A DNA stretch of 29,545 nt. Origin: Leishmania donovani. Its lineage: Eukaryota; Euglenozoa; Kinetoplastea; Trypanosomatida; Trypanosomatidae. The notes under the pieces are model-generated. The model was not told the DNA's origin and searched no databases. It worked only from the letters and a program-made list of their open reading frames with translations. How positions within the stretch are numbered: the stretch's first letter is position 1; every line of letters starts with the position of its first letter. The translations under genes and the position numbers were made by a program. Location: positions 307,857 to 337,401 of the forward strand of contig NC_018247.1 of the NCBI RefSeq assembly GCF_000227135.1. Reading direction: 5' to 3'. Below, in pieces: positions 10,901-18,180 of this stretch.

Positions 10901-13900
10901 GCTCATCGTGTCCGGCAAGCTGACGATCTCGCGCAAAGGACTCGTCACCCGCACACTGGCGCGTGGGCAGTTTTACGGCGAAATGGAGATGTCGTACCAC
11001 GTGGAGCGCAGCCGCGTCACCTTGACAGCCGCCACACCCACCGTGGTGCTATACGCACTGAAGAAGGTGGACTATCAGAAGCTCGTCATTCATGAGAAGG
11101 ATGCTCGAAGGTACATGTTTCTACAGTACGTCAACGAGTGTGTGCTGTTCAAAGGGCTCTCCCCCTACATCAAGATGAGGTTGGCCGACTCGTTCCGCGT
11201 GTGCCGGCTGCGCAAAGGCACCAAGCTGACAGAGCAGGGCGCGTCGGTGGAGTGGATGTACCTGCTTATGTCGGGCAATGTGCGCATGACATACCAAGCC
11301 CCGCCCAGTACTGGGGGAGAGACGAGCGATTGGCCGTTGCCAAGGCGCGGTGCTGCGCCGGAAGAGGAGGCGCGCCACACGGTCACCACCTCTCACTCTT
11401 TTTCAAACTTTGCCGGCTCAACCACACTCAGCGAGGCACACATGTCCAGCGCCGCGTCTGCCGCAGCGGCTTCGACGGTCGCCGGCACTTCCACGACACG
11501 GTGCGGCGCCGCCCCCAGCGGCATTACCGGCTCCTTGTCATCCTCGCTCACGCCGCTGACCGTCGCTTCCCAGCTGCCGTCTTCGGCACTGTCGTTGTCG
11601 CAAGCGGCAATGGCGAGCTTGAACGCAGGTGCTCAGCAGCAGGACATGCTGGCAGAGCGCGCCGCGTCCTCTGCTGAGGCTTGCAAAGAAAGCCCTCTGA
11701 TCAGCATGGTGTCGCCGTCACCTGGCGCCAACGCCGCTACGTCACGCATGCCACAGCTGCTGCACTTGCCGAACGCAAAGGCAGCACACGCTAACAGCCG
11801 CGGCAGGAGCGGTGACCACCTCGCAGAGCAAGGCGCAGACGACGGACCGCCACGGCCCAACAGTTCGCGCCCTCGCAGCCGTCGACTGCAGAGCCAGCAG
11901 GACCGCAGCGTGAGTGGCTGGCAAGGCCTTTCGCAGCCTAGCGCATCGGCAGCAGAGTCGCTGGACACCGACAACACCAAGCCGCCGTCGCCGCTGTCCA
12001 CTTCAGCCTCTGTGCGGCAGTCGGCGAACACGTTGCTGGACACCACCCCCCACAGCAACGCCGCGAGCACGGTGACGACCTCCCTCACAAACACAGCCGC
12101 CGCCCTCGCAGGGGCAGCTGGCGTCCACAAAACCGTAGTCGTGGTGGATCGCTCAAAGGGACAGCTGGTCGGTGAGACGGAGTTTGTGTTCAAGTGCAAG
12201 GGCCTCTTCACTGCGGTTGCCACGACACCTGTGCAGGCAGCGCGTATCAGTCGCCTGCACTTCGAGGCCATCATGACTCGTGCCGTCGTCGAGGAGATGA
12301 AGCGCAGCATGTTGTTGAACCCAGACTACTACTTTTTTGAGTTCACCGTGCCCGAGGCGTTGAAGGAAGACATGCGGCGCATGCTATTCCGATTGAATGT
12401 TGGGCCGGCGGCACGCCGGCGCACTCGGCACGCGCAGCAGCAGCAGCTCCTTCGGCATTCGGTGACGGGGGTGGAAGGCACGGTATCGGGCTCACGCAGC
12501 CGCGGCGGCACAGCCGGAGGGAATAGAGACAGCGAAGCCGGCCGCCGCCATTGCAGGCAGAGTATGGTGTTATCGCGTCGCACTCAGCGCGAGCATAACC
12601 GCGCCTCCTTCATGGACAACATAACAGGCGGGCCCGGCGGTTCTAGCAACGGTCCGAACGGGACGACCGGCAGCAGCGGCAGTAACAGTCACAGCACGTC
12701 ACCGCCGCTTGTCGCTGTGTGCGTGCAGGACGGTGGTCGCGAACGCAACGATGGTAGCACCTCTCAGGCGGGGAGCAAGCGGCACCACGCCGGCCACCGT
12801 CGCTTCCGCACTGCGCCGCTGGAGATCAGCCCGACGATGGCGCGCTTGTCGACGGAAAGGGCAACCGCCGACAGCGTTGACGCAGCAGGAATGGAGTCTT
12901 CCGCATTGCACTATCTCGCAGCGCCAACTGTGTGCGGCGGCCCCTTCGCAAGCCCGGCAGTGGCCAGCACCGCTGTCGTCTCATCCACGAGTGCTGGAGA
13001 GGATTCGGTGTCGTTCACCCCTGCACCGGCGGCGACCATGGGCAGCATGGGCAACGTGAAGGGGAGAGGCAGTAGCAGCGATGGTGATCACAACCGCTAT
13101 TCGCGCGCCACAGCCCGTCTTACCACGGCGGGGCGGCGCACCAGCTTCACGAAGCACTCCTCCACCACCACGAGTATCCGGCGCCGTGTCAGCACGCGTG
13201 GAGAGATTGTCTTCTCGGGTAGCCGCAACCTTTACCGCTTTACAGCGGAGGCGATGAGCATGAATGAGAGCATCGTCATCGCCGTCGTCGTGGACGGCAC
13301 GATCATCCGATGGAACTCCGTCGCGCAGAGCGTCACCGGCTATGCGCCGTTTGAGGCGATCGGCAAGAGCGTTTTCGACTTCATCGTCTCCGAGGACGGG
13401 CGGCAGCACATGCGTGACACCCTCGCCGTCGCCGCGCGCTTTGCCGGCAGGTGGGAGCAGTACAACATGCGAGGACTGCAGGAGCAGCGCGTCTTCCCGT
13501 TTCGCCAAAACGCCGGACTCTACCAAGTCGGTCTAGCGCTCTCGGTCATCCCGTCCAACTACGCCAAGACGGCGGAGGTGCTCCTGTTGATTGGCCGGGA
13601 GGGCAAGTATCGGGCGGCCAGCACGTACGCGGCGGATGTGGCCAAGTGGTTGGAGGGGTCCCTAAAACCGCAGCTGCGCCAGTTTCAGCGCCGCATGGTG
13701 CAGATCGAGTCGCACGGATGGCAACTGACAGCCGAGGACGCGCTGCAGGTGCGCGGAAACCTCGATGCGTGCATGTCCATGGTGGAGCAGTTCACAAAGT
13801 TTTCGCTGCTCAACATGGATGTGGTGAGTCAGTCGTGGCGGCCGGTGCGAGTTTCAGCGCTACTGCGCCGCTTCGCGGTGGAGGCGATGGCGTTTGCCCG

Positions 13901-16841
13901 GCAGCAGCAGCACGAGTATTACTGCAACATCGACTTGGTAGAGCCCAAGGCAGAGGTGTTTCTTGACTCCCCGCAGGTGCTCGCTATACTGCGGCTTCTG
14001 CTGGGCGACGCGCTTCAGTGCCCCAATATGGGCGACGACGGGAACGCGATCGTCGTACACGCGGAGCTGCGGGTGACCGTGGTGGAGCCGCAAGACACGA
14101 ACCAAGTGCCGCTGAGCATCGGAAGTCCTGTCGGCCGCGTGAGCGGTGGCGGCAGTAGCGCGGGTGGTTTTGTCGGTCTTTTCGCTCCGCCGAACATGTC
14201 GTCGATAGCGCCGCCAGAGAACCACAGCAGCAGCAGCAGCGCCGCCGCCGCCCATGGACTGCGTAACGTGGTGGCCTCGCCGTCCGGGTCGGCCAAGCCC
14301 AGCTATCCGGTGATCCACACCCCAGTCTCCGCGGTGCAGTCGAGCAGTGAAGCCGCCCCCCTTATCCCGTCGGGTGTCAGCCTGCCGCACCGGCCGCTGC
14401 CACGCGGGCATTCACCGCCGCTGCACGCGCAGAAGTCCTATCAACACCACGGAAGCGATACGGTGCTGCCCAACCATAGCCACGACTCTCCTCTCGTAGC
14501 CCTGGTAAGCGAAAAGGCCCCCGGCAGCGGCGGCAACGCCCAAGGTGGGGCGGACGGTTCCCCAAACTCTGCCGCGGTGTGGCCTACGCCTGGCTCAACG
14601 ACGTCGAGCGGCGCCGGAATGCGTGGTCTCCCAAGCGCACCCATCTCCAACGCCCTCACCTCCACGCTGCGGCGCATTCGCTTCGAGCTTCGTGACGACG
14701 GCCCAACAATACCGAGCCTCCGCGGCCACGAGGCAGTGGCGAGCGAGCGCACGCACGACCACGCGTCACCAGAGAGCGCTTCTGTCGATGATTCTGCAGC
14801 CCGCAACTCGACCTCGCCAAAGTCGGCCTCGTGCACCAGCGAGCGAGTCGCTGGTGATGGCGCCGGTGACGGAGGCGGGCTCAGCGCCGGTCTCGAAGCC
14901 AGCAGGAGCTTCACTTTTGCAGCAGCCAGCGCGCGTCGTGGCGCAGAGCTCGAGCAGGTGGAGAAGATACTGGCCAACCTCGGCGGTGTCGTGTACGGCT
15001 TCACGCGGCCGGAGGTACCCGGGAACGTGGTACGGGTTGAGCTGCCGCTGCTCGTCGTGCCGGGCTCGACCGATGACGGGCGGGATGAAGAGAACGGCGG
15101 CGGTGGAGGCGGAGGCGGCACAGCGGCGCCGCCGTCCAGTGCTACGCGAACCTTCACGGTGATTGTCGCCGACAGCAACCGCCTGCATCAGCAGCAGCTC
15201 TGCCGCGTTCTTTGGGCGCGGCAGCATGCAGTCGTCCCCGTCACAAGCTTTCGAGACCTGGGGCGCAAGCTGGAGATGAACACCGCCGATATTCTGCTCA
15301 TTGACCCACTTCATATCGACATCGCATCCGAGGACTACGAGTCGCTGTTGGGCGACGACCCTTTCGACGACATTCGCGTTCTGTCCGCACGGCTGGCGCT
15401 TGTAGTGATGGCATCTGACTTCAGTGACTGGCGCGTGCAGAAGCTACTGAACCGGCACGCCGTTGTGGAACTGCCCAAAGTCGGCTCCGGCGCCCTGGTC
15501 CACATTGCGATGCAGGAGGCCGAGCAGCTCGTCACGGAAATGCGGGACGAGGAGGAGCGGCTGGATCTGATTCGCCGCACCTTCACGAACAGCTCAACCG
15601 AGCGCCACAAGATCGGCAAACGCATCGGCAAAGGTGCCTTTGGAGACGTGTTCGAGGTGGAGGACACGCTGACGGGCGGCAAGATGGCGATGAAGCGCAT
15701 GCGCCTGCACGACGGACTGCTGGCGGACGAGGTGGTGCAGGAAATCTTAGCCATGACGACGCTGACGCATGAGAATATCATTCAGTACTTCTACTGTGAA
15801 AAGGAAAGCGACACGCTGCTGCGCCTGTACATGGAGCTGGCGCCTGGCGGCACGCTGCGTGACAAGATTCGGGAGACGCCCGGAGTGCCGCTGCCCTTCG
15901 AGGAGATTGTGCACCACCTCTCGTGCATCTGTCACGGCCTCGCGTACGTGCACGAGAAGAGCTACGTGCACGGGGATCTCAAGACGGCAAACCTTCTGCT
16001 TGGCACGCGCAACCGCACCAAGATTGGTGACTTTGGTACCGCGAAGCACTTGGCGCCGCATCAGCTGCTCTACACGATGGTCGGCACCCCGCAGTATATG
16101 GCGCCGGAGGTGCTTACCGCGGATGTGGAGCAGAGACTCGGCTACGACTTCAAGGCCGACATTTGGTCGCTGGGCTGCATCGTGCTGGAGATGGCCACAG
16201 GCAGCCCGCCCTTCGCACACATGGAGTGCGCGCAGGGGATGGGTATCATCAAGTACCTCACCGAGCTGACGGACACTCCTGACCTGTCGCCGCTGTTCTC
16301 CGGCAACCCGCTCGTGTACGAGTTCGTGAAAAGCTGTCTCGATGTCGACCCCCAAAACCGCCCGACGGCGCAGGAACTGCTGCACTTTGACATCTTGGAA
16401 GGCGCCGTGGCGAGTCAGCGAGCGGAACGGCTCGTGCGGCGTGCGGAGATGCTCTACAAACTAAACAAATACGCCGCGATGCGCGCCGACGGCGGCGGTG
16501 GCGGGACGGGGAGGAACACCAGTGGCGGCGGCGGTGGCCGGGGTGGCGCCGCACGGGGCGGAGGCCATGACGGCTCAGAGGACAGCGAAGAGGCGGAGGG
16601 TGACGATGGCAACCACAGCAGCCTCTACGACAGTGGGGTTCTCTTCTCCAGCAGCGACAGCACCGCTTACGAGGAGGAGTACGACGACGAAGACGATTAT
16701 GACGAGAACGACGAGCTGAGCGAGCACGACAGCGCCGAGGATGTGATGGAGAACGACAGTGTCCCAAGAGAGAAGCGCGACCGGCAGCACTCCCCTCCTA
16801 CATCGTCCTCCCCGGCTTTCATGCCTGAAGGAGCGAAATAG
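4959..16841 (+). CDS. Giant multidomain sensor kinase: RIIa-like, two CNB-like, PAS, pseudo-histidine-kinase, receiver-like, STE/MAPKKK-type kinase
   Basis: About 3960 residues. The start is the first in-frame ATG (MSDFSSSSS); the frame stays open upstream from 4725 but in AT-rich, UTR-like sequence. Seen in order: RIIa-like segment (about 255-293); long Ser/Ala/Gly-rich linker; CNB-like domain 1 (about 1940-2045; G2007, E2008, R2017 of the phosphate-binding cassette); CNB-like domain 2 (2057-2113 plus 2390-2445), split by a low-complexity insert; PAS (about 2755-2882); DHp/HATPase-like core (about 2885-3380); receiver-like domain (about 3399-3515; D3405, D3449, S3486, K3507); protein kinase (about 3550-3813) with GKGAFGDV, K3579, E3595, HGD (D3673), DFG (D3691) and GTPQYMAPE. 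A Gly-rich then acidic tail follows. The kinase should phosphorylate Ser/Thr and looks MAPKKK-like; it is non-RD but keeps its catalytic residues. Cyclic-nucleotide or other ligand input, PAS sensing and receiver control are inferred. The substrate is unknown. Confidence 0.9.
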   Translation: MSDFSSSSSDSSSDDGIFTRRVEFQQRQRGASSSSSVPALGSSATRDVVAIISESAPPCTVDAVEAPATAGATTSRARSQPPDVAPVVLSERVTTQTSLQSASTGSEDKSSPGGSPVQRRRRRVAGTRPPAIKGALGSPTEPATEPKQQRGRRSSVSDPGSLLELPPPSRSSSRQRRTSVHSMSTADLAAATLVRASSNTLSTSTNKRTGGRGGGGVRRRYPRGAATTSLRALSPVSVSPTASAVNARLLSDEAYLDMFHIPALIAQLSLSLMAAKPIDPRAFTRDWLADRLVSEEDEDDDNADDGGGSTNSGSGAREQGSQVPPSDTAVLTRSTELPSSTSFVFQASGSTMGDFASDSGAARPCLTEVSYRQGRSGRHSRQRRRTNTSGEDEADDVAKTPLEADSDGDKTGTVIDRPASVGHASRKRRAFERRAQRKDRQSVVTPSESRQRGVYGISNGAESRRNEMSASSRNNTSDDADSRSPRCGSLLTTLAPPPAEACEHREPRAAECEASSPMQRSEEAERNATAAAPSSLPPTPKTSSSSSPSSSSSSFTAFRSPGSDGVEWARVELQSRRTTVAGSSASADVDIPSSHRRMTMESESSTSTEGLSAPHGTTHGEHEVRQSSSSSRAAETAVNDVPALVTVERKGIHKSCSSSSSSSAGDGAHGLAALAHDRVGHTSGRAIELSTAASSMIRPEASVAKRGAAKEEFSRSDNEAEEGGEAERHSNYVAADIAEPAHSTTRGSEKDAADAAAAAAESHGRDGDDDFSFAMFVPILAVDATTNEVIDYREAGVSPPSAPAFSPTSGGACALPSYPTVSASGVGGGHLAQTHTSTAVTQSSGFPPYATRPVSSTFNVLPTPMLADLVGGGGLTNTSFGRRGVPNTSFGRRPAPMAGAAGRYVDPAAGAMTGSSSPPAPFITPHAPMDLPALGVSDGVVDGESLENLQLLGFPKLNSNLAAVSVGSVTGVRTSGSAVVAGEAASVRERKAVQDDDVADSNTAAPSAFCQSAVLHGATDGARNTNLSLTKDTLGPVVALSTASSPVSSTMKLESARRLGKLLDQLPAAKYAAAIVFLEGLLSSSGGSSDAAATPESESISMMANIGDASNRNRGLLNLTSTAADTTLGSVGLSGDGSSPLVGSITPGRPWSGTFGPGRSPTGRARSFAHLVAGGSSQAPALAASGRNEDGAGALAMVSRAPEGGHSRSRSKGGSTSVEALVRDALSQSVLRSLPPTHEEVPGSVPSLPLRLEVSGRGAGEGTSMGMHRVPSPTRLENTHGERFASTATSTARANTSRGSSPVPVVPGGGSDDVTLQHPPSQSERSNLSFYKQPSSTDMSNLRRRSSSPSPGGYALTAAALQQQQQSQQQPVTRKATEDRLGSAVATMLPQSLSGPPPLSPAGNSSLATTGISVSEQKLMGVAVPTQPGASCVADHDEATTPEHSTARTATAADARGADSGNEDHQGAAFGGSDSCDLGSYAAQQRQNQALQHHHGIVSSSDQSLAAHATDQNTVDRFATTGAAAEAAEPSATVAPKALEGTQRRCSNGNGGSLLLLEQRGARGDGDESTLPPECGTHEQFMPLDAAANPISLHTHSAESVSSLSSGTAPITNSGADGGGGRRAGNAPGYWPGTFGNSQVSGSAAAEAPQERPQSGRELCSSAAKSSSASAGGSSGVVGWGGTVSDSPSPPLHAHHPHSAGRELEFEDVNLGATLRMAVALAAAAGTQSARTVYGSHSSSKDSMNGPAIKSSTPNQSAGVAVVSGANVVTADPFASADANEGLSSLATADETYVNDLFVTHSSQSPPTLHGNNHKPLLRMVDGSGAGEDCVSLPSSQTVSLLNTCSSSVAEGGDVSAATASILPPAIPPVAVSADGTVLATPITAAMTPIILEPSTQSPPRSELPMVTSSVVVAMNSFFSREDHVAPEELEVVREVVAHYDAFASLDETQLETLVRTMGRMELQRGATVVREGDSTLGQLLLIVSGKLTISRKGLVTRTLARGQFYGEMEMSYHVERSRVTLTAATPTVVLYALKKVDYQKLVIHEKDARRYMFLQYVNECVLFKGLSPYIKMRLADSFRVCRLRKGTKLTEQGASVEWMYLLMSGNVRMTYQAPPSTGGETSDWPLPRRGAAPEEEARHTVTTSHSFSNFAGSTTLSEAHMSSAASAAAASTVAGTSTTRCGAAPSGITGSLSSSLTPLTVASQLPSSALSLSQAAMASLNAGAQQQDMLAERAASSAEACKESPLISMVSPSPGANAATSRMPQLLHLPNAKAAHANSRGRSGDHLAEQGADDGPPRPNSSRPRSRRLQSQQDRSVSGWQGLSQPSASAAESLDTDNTKPPSPLSTSASVRQSANTLLDTTPHSNAASTVTTSLTNTAAALAGAAGVHKTVVVVDRSKGQLVGETEFVFKCKGLFTAVATTPVQAARISRLHFEAIMTRAVVEEMKRSMLLNPDYYFFEFTVPEALKEDMRRMLFRLNVGPAARRRTRHAQQQQLLRHSVTGVEGTVSGSRSRGGTAGGNRDSEAGRRHCRQSMVLSRRTQREHNRASFMDNITGGPGGSSNGPNGTTGSSGSNSHSTSPPLVAVCVQDGGRERNDGSTSQAGSKRHHAGHRRFRTAPLEISPTMARLSTERATADSVDAAGMESSALHYLAAPTVCGGPFASPAVASTAVVSSTSAGEDSVSFTPAPAATMGSMGNVKGRGSSSDGDHNRYSRATARLTTAGRRTSFTKHSSTTTSIRRRVSTRGEIVFSGSRNLYRFTAEAMSMNESIVIAVVVDGTIIRWNSVAQSVTGYAPFEAIGKSVFDFIVSEDGRQHMRDTLAVAARFAGRWEQYNMRGLQEQRVFPFRQNAGLYQVGLALSVIPSNYAKTAEVLLLIGREGKYRAASTYAADVAKWLEGSLKPQLRQFQRRMVQIESHGWQLTAEDALQVRGNLDACMSMVEQFTKFSLLNMDVVSQSWRPVRVSALLRRFAVEAMAFARQQQHEYYCNIDLVEPKAEVFLDSPQVLAILRLLLGDALQCPNMGDDGNAIVVHAELRVTVVEPQDTNQVPLSIGSPVGRVSGGGSSAGGFVGLFAPPNMSSIAPPENHSSSSSAAAAHGLRNVVASPSGSAKPSYPVIHTPVSAVQSSSEAAPLIPSGVSLPHRPLPRGHSPPLHAQKSYQHHGSDTVLPNHSHDSPLVALVSEKAPGSGGNAQGGADGSPNSAAVWPTPGSTTSSGAGMRGLPSAPISNALTSTLRRIRFELRDDGPTIPSLRGHEAVASERTHDHASPESASVDDSAARNSTSPKSASCTSERVAGDGAGDGGGLSAGLEASRSFTFAAASARRGAELEQVEKILANLGGVVYGFTRPEVPGNVVRVELPLLVVPGSTDDGRDEENGGGGGGGGTAAPPSSATRTFTVIVADSNRLHQQQLCRVLWARQHAVVPVTSFRDLGRKLEMNTADILLIDPLHIDIASEDYESLLGDDPFDDIRVLSARLALVVMASDFSDWRVQKLLNRHAVVELPKVGSGALVHIAMQEAEQLVTEMRDEEERLDLIRRTFTNSSTERHKIGKRIGKGAFGDVFEVEDTLTGGKMAMKRMRLHDGLLADEVVQEILAMTTLTHENIIQYFYCEKESDTLLRLYMELAPGGTLRDKIRETPGVPLPFEEIVHHLSCICHGLAYVHEKSYVHGDLKTANLLLGTRNRTKIGDFGTAKHLAPHQLLYTMVGTPQYMAPEVLTADVEQRLGYDFKADIWSLGCIVLEMATGSPPFAHMECAQGMGIIKYLTELTDTPDLSPLFSGNPLVYEFVKSCLDVDPQNRPTAQELLHFDILEGAVASQRAERLVRRAEMLYKLNKYAAMRADGGGGGTGRNTSGGGGGRGGAARGGGHDGSEDSEEAEGDDGNHSSLYDSGVLFSSSDSTAYEEEYDDEDDYDENDELSEHDSAEDVMENDSVPREKRDRQHSPPTSSSPAFMPEGAK
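7587..7637 (+). other. Tandem NTSFGRR motif within the giant kinase linker
   Basis: Residues 877-883 and 887-893 both read NTSFGRR. Four of the seven codons differ by synonymous changes between the copies, so the peptide and not the DNA appears conserved. A candidate docking or phosphorylation motif in an otherwise disordered linker; function unknown. Confidence 0.6.
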
Positions 16842-18180
16842 CGAATGATGAGAGAAGACGGAAGGATCGACGAAAATGCGTGCGCTTGTGTGTGTGTGTG
16901 TGAGTGTGAGCGTGTTGGAGGGAGACGGGGGCTGAAGCGCTACGCTGGCGCCTGGCGTGTCTTGCTTTGCCACCGTGGGTTGTCGATGTACATTAGCGGC
17001 AGGTAACAGGAGCGAGTGCTAGATCATACCAGTACAATTTTCGTGTCTGTTCCATGTTATCGGGCGCGCCGCCTCCGCCCACCCCCTCCACCGATCTGTC
17101 CCCTGCCCCGCTCTCTCGCCCACGGCGTCTCCCTTCACGGCTTCTTGCTATGGTGGGTCTGTGAAGCCTCCCCTGTGTCAGCACCGCCCCATGCACCGAT
17201 GCGGAGAACAGAATGAGAGAGGGAGGAAGGGGAGAGGCCCACACGTATGCACAGCGGCTCTGCATGGGCTTGGCGCGGTTGCGGATGAGGGCGTCCGTCA
17301 TGCCGCTCCTTTGGGGGTTGCTTCTATAGTAGTTGTTGGTACGTAAATGCTCGGGGGTGTTGGGAGGGCTAGGGAGCGCATGCACGGATGATACGCTGTG
17401 CCGTTTTTCGTACATAACTGCGCTGTCTGCGTAAGCAAGGCATATATAAATGTAACGCATGGAAAGCATCGCCGATCGTGACGGAGGAAGGGAAAAGCTG
17501 GCCGCACGTGATGTAAGCGCAGCCAGAAGGGCGGTCGCGGCGCAGACTCCTTGTTCGTATTTCTCTCCCTCCCTCTCGTGACCACAAATGGGTGTAACCC
17601 ACGAAGAAAGAAGGCGAGCGATTGGCAGCAGCATCTATGCCTTGATCACCAAACTCCGTAATGCCTGTGCGAGAGCCGGTGAGCGAGAGGCGCACACACG
17701 CACACACAAGCACAAATGTGAGCTCACACTAGTGCTCTCCCAGAACAGCCGTCTTTTCGCCTTTCCTCCTCCCCCAGATCCCAACACGCAAGTGTCTGCC
17801 CCTCACAGCCTCCACGTTGTGTGTATTCTATGTGTGTGTGTATGTGTGTACATGTGTGTTGGTGTGCTCCTCCACCTCCGCCCTCTTCTTGTGTTGTTTG
17901 GCTCTTCGCTACGCGCATGCTCGCACATCCGCGCCGCCACGCGACTCTTCAGCCCCCCCCCCCCAGGCCTCGCCCCCTCCTCTCGCCGCCCCCTCGCGTG
18001 TGCGCCTGCGTACAACGTCCGCCTCTCTGTCCCTCTCCTCCTTCCCGCTTCTTTACTCGTATCGCCTTCGAGGCTGCCGGTCAGCGGCTCTTACCGGCCG
18101 TTTCCATTGCGCACCATCTTCGCCGTTACACGAACACATACGCCCAAGCAGCCTTCGTGCGGCACGCATCGACAGAGAGA
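16842..18180. other. Intergenic region between the giant kinase and the Misato-like gene
   Basis: About 1.3 kb. It begins with GT-rich 3' UTR-like sequence (for example near 16887-16910), passes through a mixed-composition middle, and ends in a strongly pyrimidine-rich section with a C14 run ending at 17964. No gene is recognised. The frame of the downstream gene remains open through the last 360 bp, but that part reads as Pro/Cys/Arg-rich low complexity. Confidence 0.6.
17941..18071 (+). promoter_or_regulatory. Candidate trans-splice acceptor region of the Misato-like gene
   Basis: A dense C/T region includes a C run followed by AG at 17965-17966, and another pyrimidine tract (about 18025-18060) followed by AG at 18070-18071. 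Either would place the spliced leader upstream of the ATG at 18181 and inside the longer open frame, which argues against the upstream start codons. Confidence 0.4.

Noticed and set aside
11633..12310. 225-codon frame on the minus strand
   Set aside because: Antisense to the low-complexity insert of CNB 2; translation is compositional only.
14441..15178. 245-codon frame on the minus strand
   Set aside because: Antisense shadow of the kinase gene across the HATPase-like to receiver region.
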